Assembly: GCF_949987535.1 (NCBI RefSeq)
Contig: NC_080081.1
Coordinates: forward strand, 50,433,153-50,497,152
Direction of reading: 5' to 3'
Length of the DNA stretch: 64,000 bases
Source: Balaenoptera acutorostrata
Lineage: Eukaryota; Chordata; Mammalia; Artiodactyla; Balaenopteridae
Positions within the stretch are counted from its first letter, which is position 1; every line of letters starts with the position of its first letter. Made by a program: the position numbers and the translations under genes. Of the stretch, positions 35,170-46,767 are shown piece by piece. The notes beneath the pieces were generated by a model. It saw nothing but the letters and a program-made list of their open reading frames with translations, searched no databases and was not told the DNA's origin.

Positions 35170-36018
35170 TAGTTCACAAAAATTAATTCAAAATAGATCA
35201 TAAACCTAAATGTAAAGTGCAAAACTAAAACTTCTAGAGGACAACATAAGAGAAAATCTAGATGACCTTGGGCATGGGAATTACTTTTTAGATATAACAC
35301 TAAAAGCACAATCTATGAAAGAAATAATTGATAAGCTAGGCTTCATTAAAATTAAAGACTTCTGCTCTGTGGAATAAAATGTCAAGAGAATAGGAAGACA
35401 AGCCACAGACTGGGAGAAAATATTTGCAAAAGACACATTGGATAAAGGCCTATTACCCAAAATACACACACACAAAAAATACTCTTAAAACTCAACAATA
35501 AGAAAACAAACAACTCAATTAAAAAATAAGCCAAAGAACTTAACAGACTTCACCAATGAAGACATACACATGGCCAACAAACATGAAAAGATGCTCCACA
35601 TTATATGTCATCAGGGAAATAAAAATGAAAACAACAATAAGAAACAACTACACACCAATTAAAATGACCAAAATCTTTAACACTGACAATGCCAAATGCT
35701 GGTGAGATGCAGAGCAACAGAAACTCACATTCATGACTGGTGGGAATGCAAAATCGTGTAGTCACATTGGAAGGCAGCTTTGTGGTTTCTTAGAAAACTA
35801 AACATACTCTTACCATATTATTCAGCAATCACACTCAGTGATATTTCTCCAAAGTAGTTGAAAATTATGTTTCCACAAAGAACTGCACATAGATGTTTAT
35901 AGTGGCTTTATTTATAATTGTCAAAACTTGGAAGCAAACAAGATGTCCTTCAGGAAGTGAATGTATAAATAAACTGTGGTACAGCCAGACAATGGAATAT
36001 TATTCAGTGTTAAAAATA
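35170..36018 (+). mobile_element. L1: Old L1 ORF2 C-terminal fragment, plus strand
   Basis: Sense L1 ORF2: AAAATTAAAGACTTCTGCTC, AGACAAGCCACAGACTGGGA, CATATGTCATCAGGGAAAT (near 35605, slightly altered), ACTGGTGGGAATGCAAAA and AATGGAATATTATTCAGTG. Truncated at both ends and without a 3' UTR or clear tail. Many stops. Confidence 0.85.
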
Positions 36019-36664
36019 AATAAATAATATTCATTGCTATTATTAGTGGTTTAAGCGATCCAAAAGATATGGAAGAAACTTAAATAAATATTACTAAGGA
36101 AAGGCATACTCTACAATTGCATTGTGCTTTATAGTTTTAAGAGTTTGTATGTATTTTATAAGTGGTAAAGGACTCATTAAAGTCCATAAAAACAAACAAA
36201 TAAATACAAGCAAAAATACCTTACCCAGTTTTCAGAGAGAAAGTGTGAAGTCATATATTTTATTTCTTTTCTGGAACAAGTAGTACATGTAGAGTCCTAG
36301 AGTTGAGGAGACACATCTAACGCTAAATGTTTCTGTGTTGAAATAGAGTCATTTTAAAACTCAGCATTTTAAGTGCCTTAGGTTGGGCTACCCCAAAGCA
36401 GTGAGGCAAGGATTCTTCTGCAAATGATGTATTAAAGAAATGTTCCCAGGAAAATCTCATGAAGGAGTGGAGGAAGCAGGACAGATAGAGAAGAAGTCAA
36501 GGAAGAAGACGTGGGTGAAATTTCAGGAAAAATCTCACAGAGTGTAGCTTCAGCCTGATACATCAAGGAAACTCTGCTGGGGAAATTGTGCCTTGGAAGC
36601 TGTCAGTAAGCTGGGTTTTCATATTACTATACCTATCAGTTCTTATCTCAGGGCTGCTAGGATG
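36019..36664. other. Unrecognised DNA upstream of the inverted repeat
   Basis: GC content rises at 36370-36640 (GTGGAGGAAGCAGGACAG and similar), which may be a repeat I cannot name. It runs directly into the left hairpin arm. Confidence 0.35.
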
Positions 36665-36919
36665 CATTTTAGCATTTATGTATTAATTTCCTCTGGCTTT
36701 GGTATACTTTTGCTTTTCCTTACAATAACTTATAGCTGCAACTCTTCAGAGAAGTGACCTTGGTGTCTTAGATGTACTGTATCCTCCAGGCAACTCTGGC
36801 TCTCTATGGGCTCTCAGACACCAAGGTCACTTCTCTGAAGAGTTGCAGCTATAAGCTATTGTAAGGAAAAACAAAAGTATACCAAAGCTAGAGGAAATTA
36901 ATACATAAATGCTAAAATG
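36665..36919. repeat. Long near-perfect inverted repeat (104-bp arms, 47-bp loop)
   Basis: The left arm 36665-36768 and right arm 36816-36919 are reverse complements over 104 bp with three differences, all transitions and no gaps. The loop is 36769-36815. Sample match: GAAGTGACCTTGGTGTCT in the left arm against AGACACCAAGGTCACTTC in the right. Such a structure folds into a long hairpin as single-stranded DNA or RNA. It has no terminal repeats or tail of a known transposon. Confidence 0.95.
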
Positions 36920-39425
36920 GATCTGAAAATTTCTGGGTGGGACAACAAAGGTGTCCATTAAAATGAATTTGACAGAATTCACTTGAATCAAATGAATTTG
37001 ATCCTCATTTACAGGTAGGAATCTCAGGCACAGAGAGAACAGTGATTTCCTCATGTAATGGGGCAGCTATTGAAACATGAGTCTTCTGAGTACTGTATTT
37101 TTGTTTAATGCTACCTAAAAGTATACCTTTTAATTATTTGACTAGGTGACTTATGCCACATGTAGGAACACAGAGATGTGCTTATTAATTAAGCCTACCA
37201 TAAAACCCTAAATTTCTGTACATCAAACTCAAAGGGTTCCGTTCACTATGCTGGCCATTAAAAACATAGATATCTGATCTGTATCTACAGTATTGAATTC
37301 TCTGGGCTGAGAACTTGGTTCCAGAAACCACTCATTATCTTCCTGGGTCTGTGAAGGGACTCTGGTATTAATCTCTCTTTTTTTTTTTTTCTTCAGAATT
37401 CCTGGTTTCTGTATGGTGTCCTAATTCCCGTAGTTTCATGCTTCCTGATTATATATATCAAAATATTTGCAACATAGAGAACATACCAATTAATGAAGTT
37501 CTCAGTATCTTGTGAATTGAAAATTTAGGTAACAATTTTGTTACCAGGTAAGATTTATATACATTTTATTTATCCATTGAACAAGAAAAATAATTATTTA
37601 CAAGATAAGTCGTCTTAATTAAATTTAACATTGTACAAATGTATTTGAATAATACCTCCCACCCTCACAAACTTCGTGTAAAAACTTGCAGTTTTAAAAT
37701 GGTGACATTTGTTAGAATGTTTCTAGATTATATTGTCTCTTTCCTCCAACCAGCCTCTAGAAACCTACAATTTCAATATTTGTTATTTGCACCAGGTATG
37801 ATGTTAAATTTATTGCTTTATGCTGTCTCTGATAGAGCTAGGCTATGCAGTTTTATTTGTATCTTTCTTTCACAGACCTTCGGGGGTTCTGCTACTACTC
37901 ATTCATTTTGGTCTCATTATCGCCTGGAGAATGAAGCAGGAGTGATTTACAGGGTGACTGAAGGCCCAGGCTTGTGGCCTTCCTCACAGTTTTCCTAAGC
38001 CTGCTGTGTGGGTATATATAGATCACTCTGACACTTTTTACAAGGCTAGGCATTTGTTTATTAACACCCTGTTTAGAATCTCTCTACGATGGTTCTGCAG
38101 AAAGACTGAATTAATTAATTTTTGTTTTTACTATTAGCATAGAAACATGATATTAACATTTTTCTACTGCTTTTTAAATGTCCTTAAAATTGTTCCTTGT
38201 TTGTATGAAAAGGTAGAACAAATATCAGTAAGCTAATTGTCATGCAGCTAAGTAAGTTCATGTTGCTTTTGCAAACAACCTAATAATTCATCATATTATA
38301 GTTGAAAAATAAAATCCTCTGACATCTGATGGTTGTAAAATATTGCTGCTTTTCCAAAGTGGGATCTTAGTTATAACCATTAATTATTTAAAAAATCAAC
38401 GGAAATAAAAAGGTATTTGAAAACATCTTTATGCACATGGTCTTCACGTCACTATGCAAAGATACGGACTCTGGAAGAGTAATATAAATAATGTGGATGG
38501 AAACAATTGTTACCTTCATAGACACCTTAATTTTTTTTTATTTACTTAGGATCAGAAGCATCAATAAGATTTTAACATAAAAATTAAAGTGTTGCATTCC
38601 CACTAGATGTCCAAATACAGAATTAGCAATTACTCCAAATGAATATTAAAATAATAGACTCTTTTAGTTCAAAATAATAAAGTTATTAGTAATCATTAGA
38701 CTTCTCTCCATTAATAAAATTTTAAGAGTACTGACTATATCTTAGTGTATACTAGGCCAGTCTACTTAATTTCTCAAAATAAAATATTCATTGATAGGTA
38801 TAAGGTAAACAGAAATAGTTGGAGTCCTTTATTAAGATATCTTTTCTTTGTTTTTTTAGATATTGAACTAAAAAGAAAGAGGTAATTAGTAATTATAACT
38901 ATATATTTAACTCCTGTAGCATTTTTCTCTTTCCTTATCTATTTTATCCAATGTCTTTAAATGGTTTGTCAAAAACCCTGATTTCTAAAGGCATTTCTAG
39001 CTACTGTAGCAGCAATTTTAAAATTTTGTGAATAAGAATCACTTTGGAAGCTTAAGTCCTTCTATTGTAGGTGATCCAGAAATGAAGCTTACAGAAACAC
39101 TAGGGTAGAGGCTGATAAAAATTCAGAATTCTGAGTACTACCATTTGAAACTTGAGTTTTTGGATTTCAGGTCCTGTATTGTAGAGGCAGCTATGGAGGA
39201 ATAAGGTAGAAGTAGAGGTGGGGCTGTCAGTCTCCAGTCTTTGTCACCTAAGGAGTTCTTCACTTTCTAAACCTTGACAAATTCATGTTGGTATTTCAGG
39301 TTTCCTGTGATGTAGGCAAGTGTCAGTTCCTGTCCCTAAATGTTGTCTTAGTTATATTCATTTCTTCTCTCACTCTTTTTTTTTTTTTTTTTTTTTCTTT
39401 TTAATGAATGCTAGATTGACCATTT
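36920..39425. other. Unrecognised AT-rich DNA, with possible MIR scrap and one unassigned ORF
   Basis: CTCATTTACAGGTAGGAATC near 37012 resembles antisense MIR. A 119-codon plus-strand frame (37639-37998) has no recognised domain; within it TCTTTCTTTCACAG at about 37865-37878 looks like a splice acceptor. T runs occur at 37378-37391 and about 39377-39396. Confidence 0.35.
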
Positions 39426-40006
39426 AGTAGGTTTGGTGGGCAGAATACTGTCCCTCCAAAGACGCCCACATGCTAATCACCTGAACCCCTGAATAGATTA
39501 CATTACATAGCAAAATGAAATTTCCAGGTGTAATTAAGGTTACAGACCTTGAGACTGTAAGATTACAGTGGATTACCCAAGAAGGCTCAGTTTATCACAT
39601 GATTCCTTGAAAATGAATAACTTTTTCCAACGTGGTTAGGGAAAAGAGAATGAAGAAGGAGGAAGCTTGATAGAGAATAAAACTGCTGTCACTGACTTTG
39701 AAGATAGTGGGATGGGGCCAGGAGCCATGGACTTTGAAGGTGGAGGAATGAGTAGCCTAAAGAACGTGGGAATGACCCTCAGTCTTATAGCACAAGGAGC
39801 TGAATTCTATTAATTCAAATGAGCAGGAAATGGATTCTCCCTTATAGCCCCCCAAAAGAAATGTAGCCCTGCTAACACCTTGATTTTAGTTTAATAAGGC
39901 CCTTGCTGGACTTCTGACCTACAAAACAATGAGACAATAAATTTGTGCTGTTCTAAGCCACCAGATTTAGGGTTATTTTTTACTGCAGAAATAAAAAGCT
40001 AACATA
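39426..40006 (+). mobile_element. MLT1-type MaLR LTR
   Basis: Typical MLT1 blocks in order: GTGGGCAGAATACTGTCCC, CAAAGACGCCCACATGC, ATGGGGCCAGGAGCCATGG, CTGCTAACACCTTGATTTTAG, and GAGACAATAAATTTGTGCTG with a 3' end TAAGCCACCAGATTTAGGG. Contains an AATAAA. Non-coding. Confidence 0.9.
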
Positions 40007-40103
40007 AGAAGGCAAATCTATTTTCTTTTTTGAAGTATGTTCATTCTTTGAAATATGTTCATTGTATTTTTAAGTTAAATTTCCAGATTTGACTAAATAT
40101 CTC

Positions 40104-40160
<57 letters not shown>

Positions 40161-41693
40161 GTATATCATATATATGATTCAATTTTCCTTGTTTCTTTTA
40201 GGATCTAACAGGCTTTCCACCTGTTTATTCCAAACATATTAGAGAGCACCATGGGACAAATATCTGTCAATTATTAAATGCAAATTATTCACCAAAGATT
40301 TGGGGCACTAAACTGGGAGCTAACAGTGATTTCCTGTGAAGTATTTTTAGCAATTTATTGACTACGTTTGTTGATGATTGCTTTGGTGCAGGACTTACCA
40401 TTCTGCCAACCATACAAATGAACCATGATGCCTGAGTTTCACAGCTCCTGTTGGCTTCCTGCTAGGCATGTAAACCCAGCATCAGCACATGGGCTGTTAA
40501 CATCACATATATCAGACCTTGACTTGTGTTCCTATTTTCATGTTCTCTTTGCACACATTATTTCTTAATGTATTCCTCTGGCTCTTCAGAGAAGTTGTTT
40601 TTATTTTTTGCTGTATCATTTTCCCAATAGAAAGCTCAGATGGTTAATAGTCTTGCTTGCACCATTGCTTAAATATGTGACCATAAATCTCTGCTGCAAC
40701 TTTTATTTCAGGTTTTAGAACTCAGCATCATTAAGAAGTTATTTTTCTTAGGAGTAACTAAGTCTTCATTTGTAAGATGTTGGTGCTATCAATGATCTCA
40801 GGGGACAGATATAGTACAGATGGTTGGGAGGCTTTGTTTGTTCTCACTTATCAAAAATATAAAAAGGACTATTTTTTCATGTTTTTATGATTATTTTCCA
40901 AAAACATGTAATTTAGTCTTCTATCTTCTGTTAAAAAAATGAAACAAAACAAAAGAAAAAACAACTCAGTGCCTTACAACAACTTGTCAGATACAGTTTG
41001 CCTGTGTCTCTATTCCATGTACCTTCTTTCTACCACAGCACAGACTAAAGGGTCTACCTTTATTTAGTATAAGATGTTCTTGTGATGGAAATATGCAAAG
41101 GCTGGTAATTTCTGAAGCATAATTCCAATTCATCCTCATTTTAATGAACAAGTCAATTCACATCCCAAAGTATAACAACAAAGTGGTGGGAAATATTCCT
41201 CTCACAGAAGGAAGAGGAGGTCACATGGCAAGGGGTTTTACAGAGAAGGTAATACATAATTGATACAGTAATAAAATCTAGCATACTATATTCCACTTAT
41301 TATAGTATAGCATACCATATATAATACACTTAATATATTTCTATATAATGCTCCATTTTCCCCTCTCATTTATGAGTAAGGAGTTAAATAATTCTCAGTT
41401 TCTGGAATGAGTAAACCCTGTGGTAACCCAGTTTATTATTCTCTCAGATATGGCATAAGCAAATACTGCTCATTCAATTTTTTCAAACATCTAAAAATCT
41501 ATAGAGTAACAGTTGCAAGTATGAAATAAGGTGTTATATTGGGCGATGTTATTCTTGGTAATCATTAAAATTATTAAGATTTATTGTATGTCCACTGTGT
41601 AGATTTCCCTGCATTTGTTGTTACTAAAGTTCAGTTTCCCTGTTTAACTGATAGGAATGGGGAAGGGATAAGGAGATTTTTGTACTTTCTCTA
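40007..41693. other. Unrecognised AT-rich DNA with (CT)n(TA)n
   Basis: A (CT)n run (40101-40144) passes into (TA)n (40145-40166). The segment 41560-41693 may be the 3' part of an antisense MIR interrupted by the L1 that follows. Nothing coding. Confidence 0.35.
40101..40166. repeat. (CT)n(TA)n microsatellite
   Basis: About 44 bp of CT units with one GT interruption, then about 22 bp of TA. Confidence 0.95.
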
Positions 41694-41707
41694 TCTATCT
41701 TCATTTT
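41694..41707. repeat. Target-site duplication, left copy (L1 at 41708)
   Basis: TCTATCTTCATTTT matches TCTATTTTTATTTT at 46170-46183 with two C/T differences in 14. Confidence 0.6.
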
Positions 41708-43202
41708 TTAAAAAAATTAAGTATAGTTGATTTACAATATTATATTAGTTTCAAATGTACAACATAGTGATTCAATATTTGTATAGATTATACTCTTTAT
41801 AAAGTTATTGTAAAATATTGGCTATATTCCCTGTGCTGTACAATATATCCTTGTAGCTTATTTATTTTATGCATTGTAGTTTGTACCTCTTAATCCCATA
41901 CCCTATCTTGCCCCTTTCCTCTTCCTTCTCCCCACTGGAAGCCACTAGTTTATTATCTATAGCTGTGAGTCTGTTTCTGTTTCATATATTCATTTGTTTG
42001 TTTTATTTTATAGATTCCGCATATAAGCAAAAACATATAGTATTTGTTTTTTTTTTTCTGTCTGACTTATTTCACTAAGTGTAATACCCTCCAGGTCCAT
42101 CCATGTTCTTGCAAATGACAAAATTTCATTCTTTTTTTATGGCTGAGTAATATTCTATTGTGTATATATATGTGTGTACATATATGCATATATATATATG
42201 TATATATGTATGTCACATCTTCTTTATCCATTTATCTGTTGATAGACACTTAGATTGCTGACATGCCTTGGCTATTGCAAATAGTGCTGCTATAATCATT
42301 GAGGTGCACGTATCTTTTCAAATTAGTGTTTTTGTTTATTCTGGATATATACCCAGGAAAGGAATTGATGGATCATATGGTAGTTCTATTTTTAGATGTT
42401 TTAGGCAACACCATACTGTTTTTCCCTAGTGGCTGTACCAATTTACATTCCCATCAACAGTGTACTAGGGCTCCCTTTTCCCCACATCCTGGCTAATATT
42501 TGTTATTTCTGGTCTTTTTGCTGTTAACCATTCTGACAGGTGTGAGGTGATATCTCATTATGGTTTTGACTTGTATTTCTTTGATGAGTAGCGATCTTGA
42601 GCTTATTTTCATGTGCCTCTTGGTCATATGTGTGTCTCCTTTGGAAAAATGCCTATTCAGGTTTTCTGCCCACTTGTTTATTAGGTTGTTTGTTTTTTGG
42701 ATATTGAGTTGTATGAGCTGTTTATGTATTTTGGATATTAACCCCTTATTCGTTGTATCATTTGCAAATATTTCCTCCCATTCAGTAAGTTATTTTTGTC
42801 TTGTCCATGGTTTCCTTTGCTGTACAAAAGCTTTAAATTTAATTAGGTCCCATTTGTTTATTTTTGATTTTGATTCCTTTGTCTTAGGAGACAGATCCAA
42901 AAAAAAATATTGCTACGATTTATGTAAAAGACTGTTCTACCTATGTTTTCTTCTAGGAATTTTATGGTGTCTGGTCTTTCATTTAACTCTTTAATCCATT
43001 TTGAATTTATTATTGTATATGGACTGAGAAAATATTCTAATTTTATTCTTTTACATGTAACTGTGCAGGTTTCCCAGCACCACTTATTGAAGAGACTATC
43101 TTTTCTCCATTGTATGTTCTTGCAGCATTTGTGGTAGTTTAATTGACCATAAGTGCATGGGTTTATTTCTGGGCTCTCTATTCTGTTCCACTGAAAAAAT
43201 GC

Positions 43203-43860
43203 TTGATATAATTTCTGTCCTCTTAAATTTGTTGAGAATTGTTTTGTGACTTAAGATGTGATCTATTCTGAAGTTGCCATGTGCACTTGAATGTGTATTC
43301 TGTTGTCTTTGGATGGAATGTCCTGTAGATATCGACTAAGTCCAACTGGTGTAATGTGTCCTTTAAAATTATTGTTTCCTTATTGATTTTCTGTGTGTAT
43401 GATCTGTCCATTGATGTAAGTGGGGTGTTAAAGTCCCCTACTATTGTGTTATTGTCAATCTTTCCCTTTATGTCTGTTAATATTTGCTTTATATATTTAG
43501 GGGCTTCTATACTGGGTACATATATATTAACCAATGTTGTATCCTGTTCTTTTTATTGATCCCTTTATCATTATACAATGCACTTCTTTGTCTTTTGTCA
43601 TAGACTTTTTTTAAAATGTACTTTTTCTAATATAAGTATTGCTACCCCAGCTTTCTTGCCATTTCCCTTTTTATGAAATATCATTCTCCATTCTCTCACT
43701 TTTGATCTATGTGTGTCTTTAGCTCTGCAGTGAGCCTCTTGTAAGCAGCATATAGATGGGTCTATATTATTTTATTCAATCATCCACCTTATGTCTTTTG
43801 ATTGGAGCACTTAGTCCATTGACATTTAAAGTGATTATTGTTAGGTATGTACTTATTGCC
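43203..43860 (-). pseudogene. L1 ORF2: L1 ORF2 endonuclease relic (older L1)
   Basis: The open piece 43223-43534 shows VNIYVPSIEAPKYIKQ, VGDFNTPLTSMDRS (active-site Asp and Asn kept) and DLVDIYRTFHPKTTEYTF, aligned with the same blocks in copies A and B. It ends in a frameshift before the expected Asp/His segment. This domain nicks the target at T-rich sites. The reverse transcriptase that should follow has been deleted. Confidence 0.75.
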
Positions 43861-44380
43861 ATTTTATTACTTGTTTTCTCATTGTTTTTGTAGTTCTCTG
43901 CTTTCATTCCTCTTTTAGTTTCTTCCCTTGTGATTTGATGACTTTCATTAGTGGTATGCCTGTGTTCCTTTCTTTCTTGTTTTGTGTATCTACCCTAGGT
44001 TTTTGGTTTGTGGTTACCATGGGGTTCATATATGTTGACCCATAACTATGTCTACTTGTTTTAAACTGACTGTCATTTAAGTTCAAAAGCATTCTAAAAG
44101 ATCTACATTTTTAACTCCCCTTTCCCACATTTTGTGCTACTGATGTCGTACTTTACATCTTCATGTTTATCCTTTGACTGTTTATCACAGTTATTCTTGA
44201 CTGTACATTTTTTTTTCCTTTAATCTTTCTACTAGCTTGTTTAAGTGGTTGATCCACAGCCTTTAGTATATATTTGACTTTACTAGTGGGATTTTCCATT
44301 TCCTGTAAATTCTTATGTATTCTTGTAGCCTTTTCTTTTCCACTTAAAGAATATCCTTTAATATTTCTTTTAGGGTCTGT

Positions 44381-45060
44381 TTAGGTCTCTTTTAGTTTTT
44401 GCTTCCTTGAGAATTTCTTTTTTTCTCCTTCAATTCTGAATGATAATCTTGCTGGGTAGAGAATCCTAGGTTGTAAGTTTTTCCCTTTCAGCACTTTAAA
44501 TATACCATCCCACTCCCTACTGGCCTGTAAAGGTTTCTTCAGAAAAACAAGCTGACAGCCTCCTGGGGGGTTCTGTTGTATAGGACTCACTTTTTCTCTT
44601 GCTGCCTTTAGATTTCTCATTTATTTTTAACTTTTTCCATTTTAATTATAATATGTCTTGGTGTGGGTCTGTTTGGGTTCATCTTGGTTGGGACTCTCTG
44701 TGCTTCCTGTAACTGGATATCTGTTTCCTTGTCCAGGTTCACGAATTTTTCCATCATAATTTCATCACATACATTTTTGACACTTTTCTCTCTCTTTTCT
44801 CCTTCTGGGACTCCTTTAATGTACATGTTGGTATGCTTGATGTTGTCTCAGAGGTTCCTTAATCTGTTCTCATTTTTTAAATTTGTTTTTCTTTTTGTTG
44901 TTCTGTTTGGTGATTTCCATTATTTTATCTTCCAGATCACTTATGTGTTCTGTATCAGCTACTCTCCCGTTAATTCCTTCTGGTGTATTTTTCATTTCAG
45001 TTATTGTATTCTTCATTTCTGACTGCTTCTTTTTCATATTTTCAAGTTCCTTGTTAAAAT
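44381..45060 (-). pseudogene. L1 ORF1: L1 ORF1 relic (older L1)
   Basis: Two readable pieces in ORF1 order: 44826-44617 with the end of the RRM-like domain and NPNRPTPRHIIIKM, and 44620-44381 with the C-terminal domain (LKAAREK, LQPRILYPARLSFRIEGE). The coiled-coil part upstream is broken by frameshifts. Related to, but clearly diverged from, the ORF1 relics of copies A and B. Confidence 0.75.
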
Positions 45061-46169
45061 TCTCACTGTATCATCTATTTTTTTCCCTAGTTAAGTTAAC
45101 ATCCTTACTACTGATGCTTTCAGCTCTTTATCTGGTAAATTATTTCTCTCTCGTTCATTAGTTGCTTTTTTCAGGTTTTTTTTTTTTTTTTCTTCTTTTG
45201 TTTGAAACAAATTCCTCTGTCTTCTCATTTTGCTTACCTTTCTCTATCTCTATGACATTAGGTGAAGCAGTTACTTATCCCAGTCTTGAAGTGGTGGAGC
45301 ATATCTGTACAGTCTGTGTTCCAAGTGGCTTTCATGGGAAAGCAGGCTCTGATGTGACCAAGAGTGATCTCTTCCCCCAGGGAGTGCTGGCAGCACTTTG
45401 GTAGGATGTGGAGCTGGAGATGGAGGGGATAGAGGCAGAGCCAGGTGTAAGATGGGGCCTCTCCTCTGCTCAGAGACCAATACCATTCTATTGGTGTGGG
45501 AGCAGGACCCAAATTGCTGGAGCAGAAACCCTCAGGGCCAGGACCAAGCTGGTTCTATTCCCTCTAAGTGTGTGCTTTTCTCCCTCCCAGCATTGGCACC
45601 TTTGCCCTAGAGGGGAGTATTGCCGGAGCATGAGGGACAAGAGCAAGTGCTCTGCTCTGGGGCAGTCACATGCACTGGGGTAGTCAAAGGAAATTGGCCA
45701 GAGTCCCAGACAGTTTCAATCTGCTTCCTCTGCTTAGTTTCAGGAGTAAACAAGTATGGTTACAATTTTCATGAGCAGAGTGTAGGTTTCTTACAGCCCC
45801 ACTGTCAGTCCCACTGGTTTACAAACAAGCTAAGGGGACTCACCCTCCTGGTATTTGACCTCAGAGCTGGTGAGTCCAATATGTGGTTTGAACCATTCAC
45901 ACCCCAGAGACGATCTCCAAGCCTATGCAATCCCCATCCTCTTCTGTTTCCCCTCCCAGGGGCACAGGCCTTTACCTGATTACTTTTTCTTCCATTCTAC
46001 TTGACTCCTTGTGGATTTGTCTTACAGATTTGGCTTTTTAACAGTCTTCATATCAGTCTCCAGTTTGTTTTCAGTAAGAATTGCTGCATATGTAGATATA
46101 TTTTTGACGCTTTCCTGGGGGGAGGTGAGCTCTGCATCTTCCTAATCCTCCACCTTGATCTTCCCCCTT

Positions 46170-46339
46170 TCTATTTTTATTTTACAGAGGAAGAAACATG
46201 GACAACAGAGCACTGTGGGGATTAATGTACACATGGACATTTGAGAAAGATATATATCAAGATGAAGGCATACTTTTTCTTTCCCTACCATGGGAAATCT
46301 CCATATAGTTAGAAATCAGTCTGCAAATAGTCTTCTTGA
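46170..46339. other. Right target-site duplication and short interval
   Basis: 46170-46183 is the right target-site copy of the L1 just left. TTTTACAGAGGAAGAAACATGG may be the resumed antisense MIR. Nothing else recognised. Confidence 0.4.
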
Positions 46340-46380
46340 GGGAAAGCTATTACTTTTTCACTAACATTAAGCATGATATT
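46340..46380 (-). mobile_element. L1: Older host L1, left end, interrupted by copy B
   Basis: ACATTAAGCATGATATTAACTGTG matches L1 ORF2 antisense and resumes at 53608 with CTGTGGTTTTTTTGATAG, followed by further ORF2 sequence. The two sides join into one L1 reading direction when copy B is removed. Confidence 0.7.
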
Positions 46381-46388
46381 AACTGTGT
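46380..46388. repeat. Target-site duplication, left copy (L1 copy B)
   Basis: TAACTGTGT followed by the T run. The right copy TAACTGTGGTTTT begins at 53608. The exact end is hidden in the T run. Confidence 0.7.
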
Positions 46389-46403
46389 TTTTTTTTTAAC
46401 ATC

Positions 46404-46409
46404 TTTATT
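46404..46409 (-). promoter_or_regulatory. L1 polyadenylation signal AATAAA (copy B)
   Basis: Minus strand CCAATAAAGATGTT directly before the poly(A) tail. Intact, in contrast to copy A. Confidence 0.8.
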
Positions 46410-46767
46410 GGAGTATAATTGTTTACAATGATGTGTTAGTTTCTGTTTTATAACAAAGTGAATCAGTTATACATATACATATGTTCCCATATCTTTTCCC
46501 TCTTGCATCTCCCTCCCGCCCACCCTCCCTATCCCACCCCTCTAGGTGGTCACAAAGCACAGAGCTGAACTCCCTGTGGTATGCGGTTGCTTCCCACTAG
46601 CTATCTATTTTACGTTTGGTAGTGTATATATGTCCATGCCACTCTCTCACTTTAACCCAACTTACCCTTCCCCCTCCACGTGTCCTCAAGTCCATTCTCT
46701 AGTAAGTCTGCGTCTTTATTCCCATCTTGGCCTTAGGTTCTTCATGACCTTTTTTTTTTTTTTTTTC

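Larger units (their letters stand above)
41708..46169 (-). mobile_element. L1: Older LINE-1 with internal deletion of the reverse-transcriptase region, minus strand
   Basis: Read on the minus strand: a 5' UTR (46169 to about 45100), ORF1 relic (about 45060-44380), ORF2 endonuclease part (about 43860-43193), then a jump at about 43192 to the C-terminal part of ORF2 (to about 42040) and the 3' UTR. Roughly 2 kb of ORF2 covering the reverse transcriptase is missing compared with copies A and B. It is more diverged than those copies, in line with its older 3' UTR type (shared with 31436-31712). A (TATG)n-like patch lies at 42160-42210. Confidence 0.85.

Noticed and set aside
36665..36919. Rho-independent terminator or miRNA precursor reading of the hairpin
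   Set aside because: The genome is eukaryotic, and the arms are much longer than a normal miRNA precursor. It is better described as an inverted duplication until RNA data exist.
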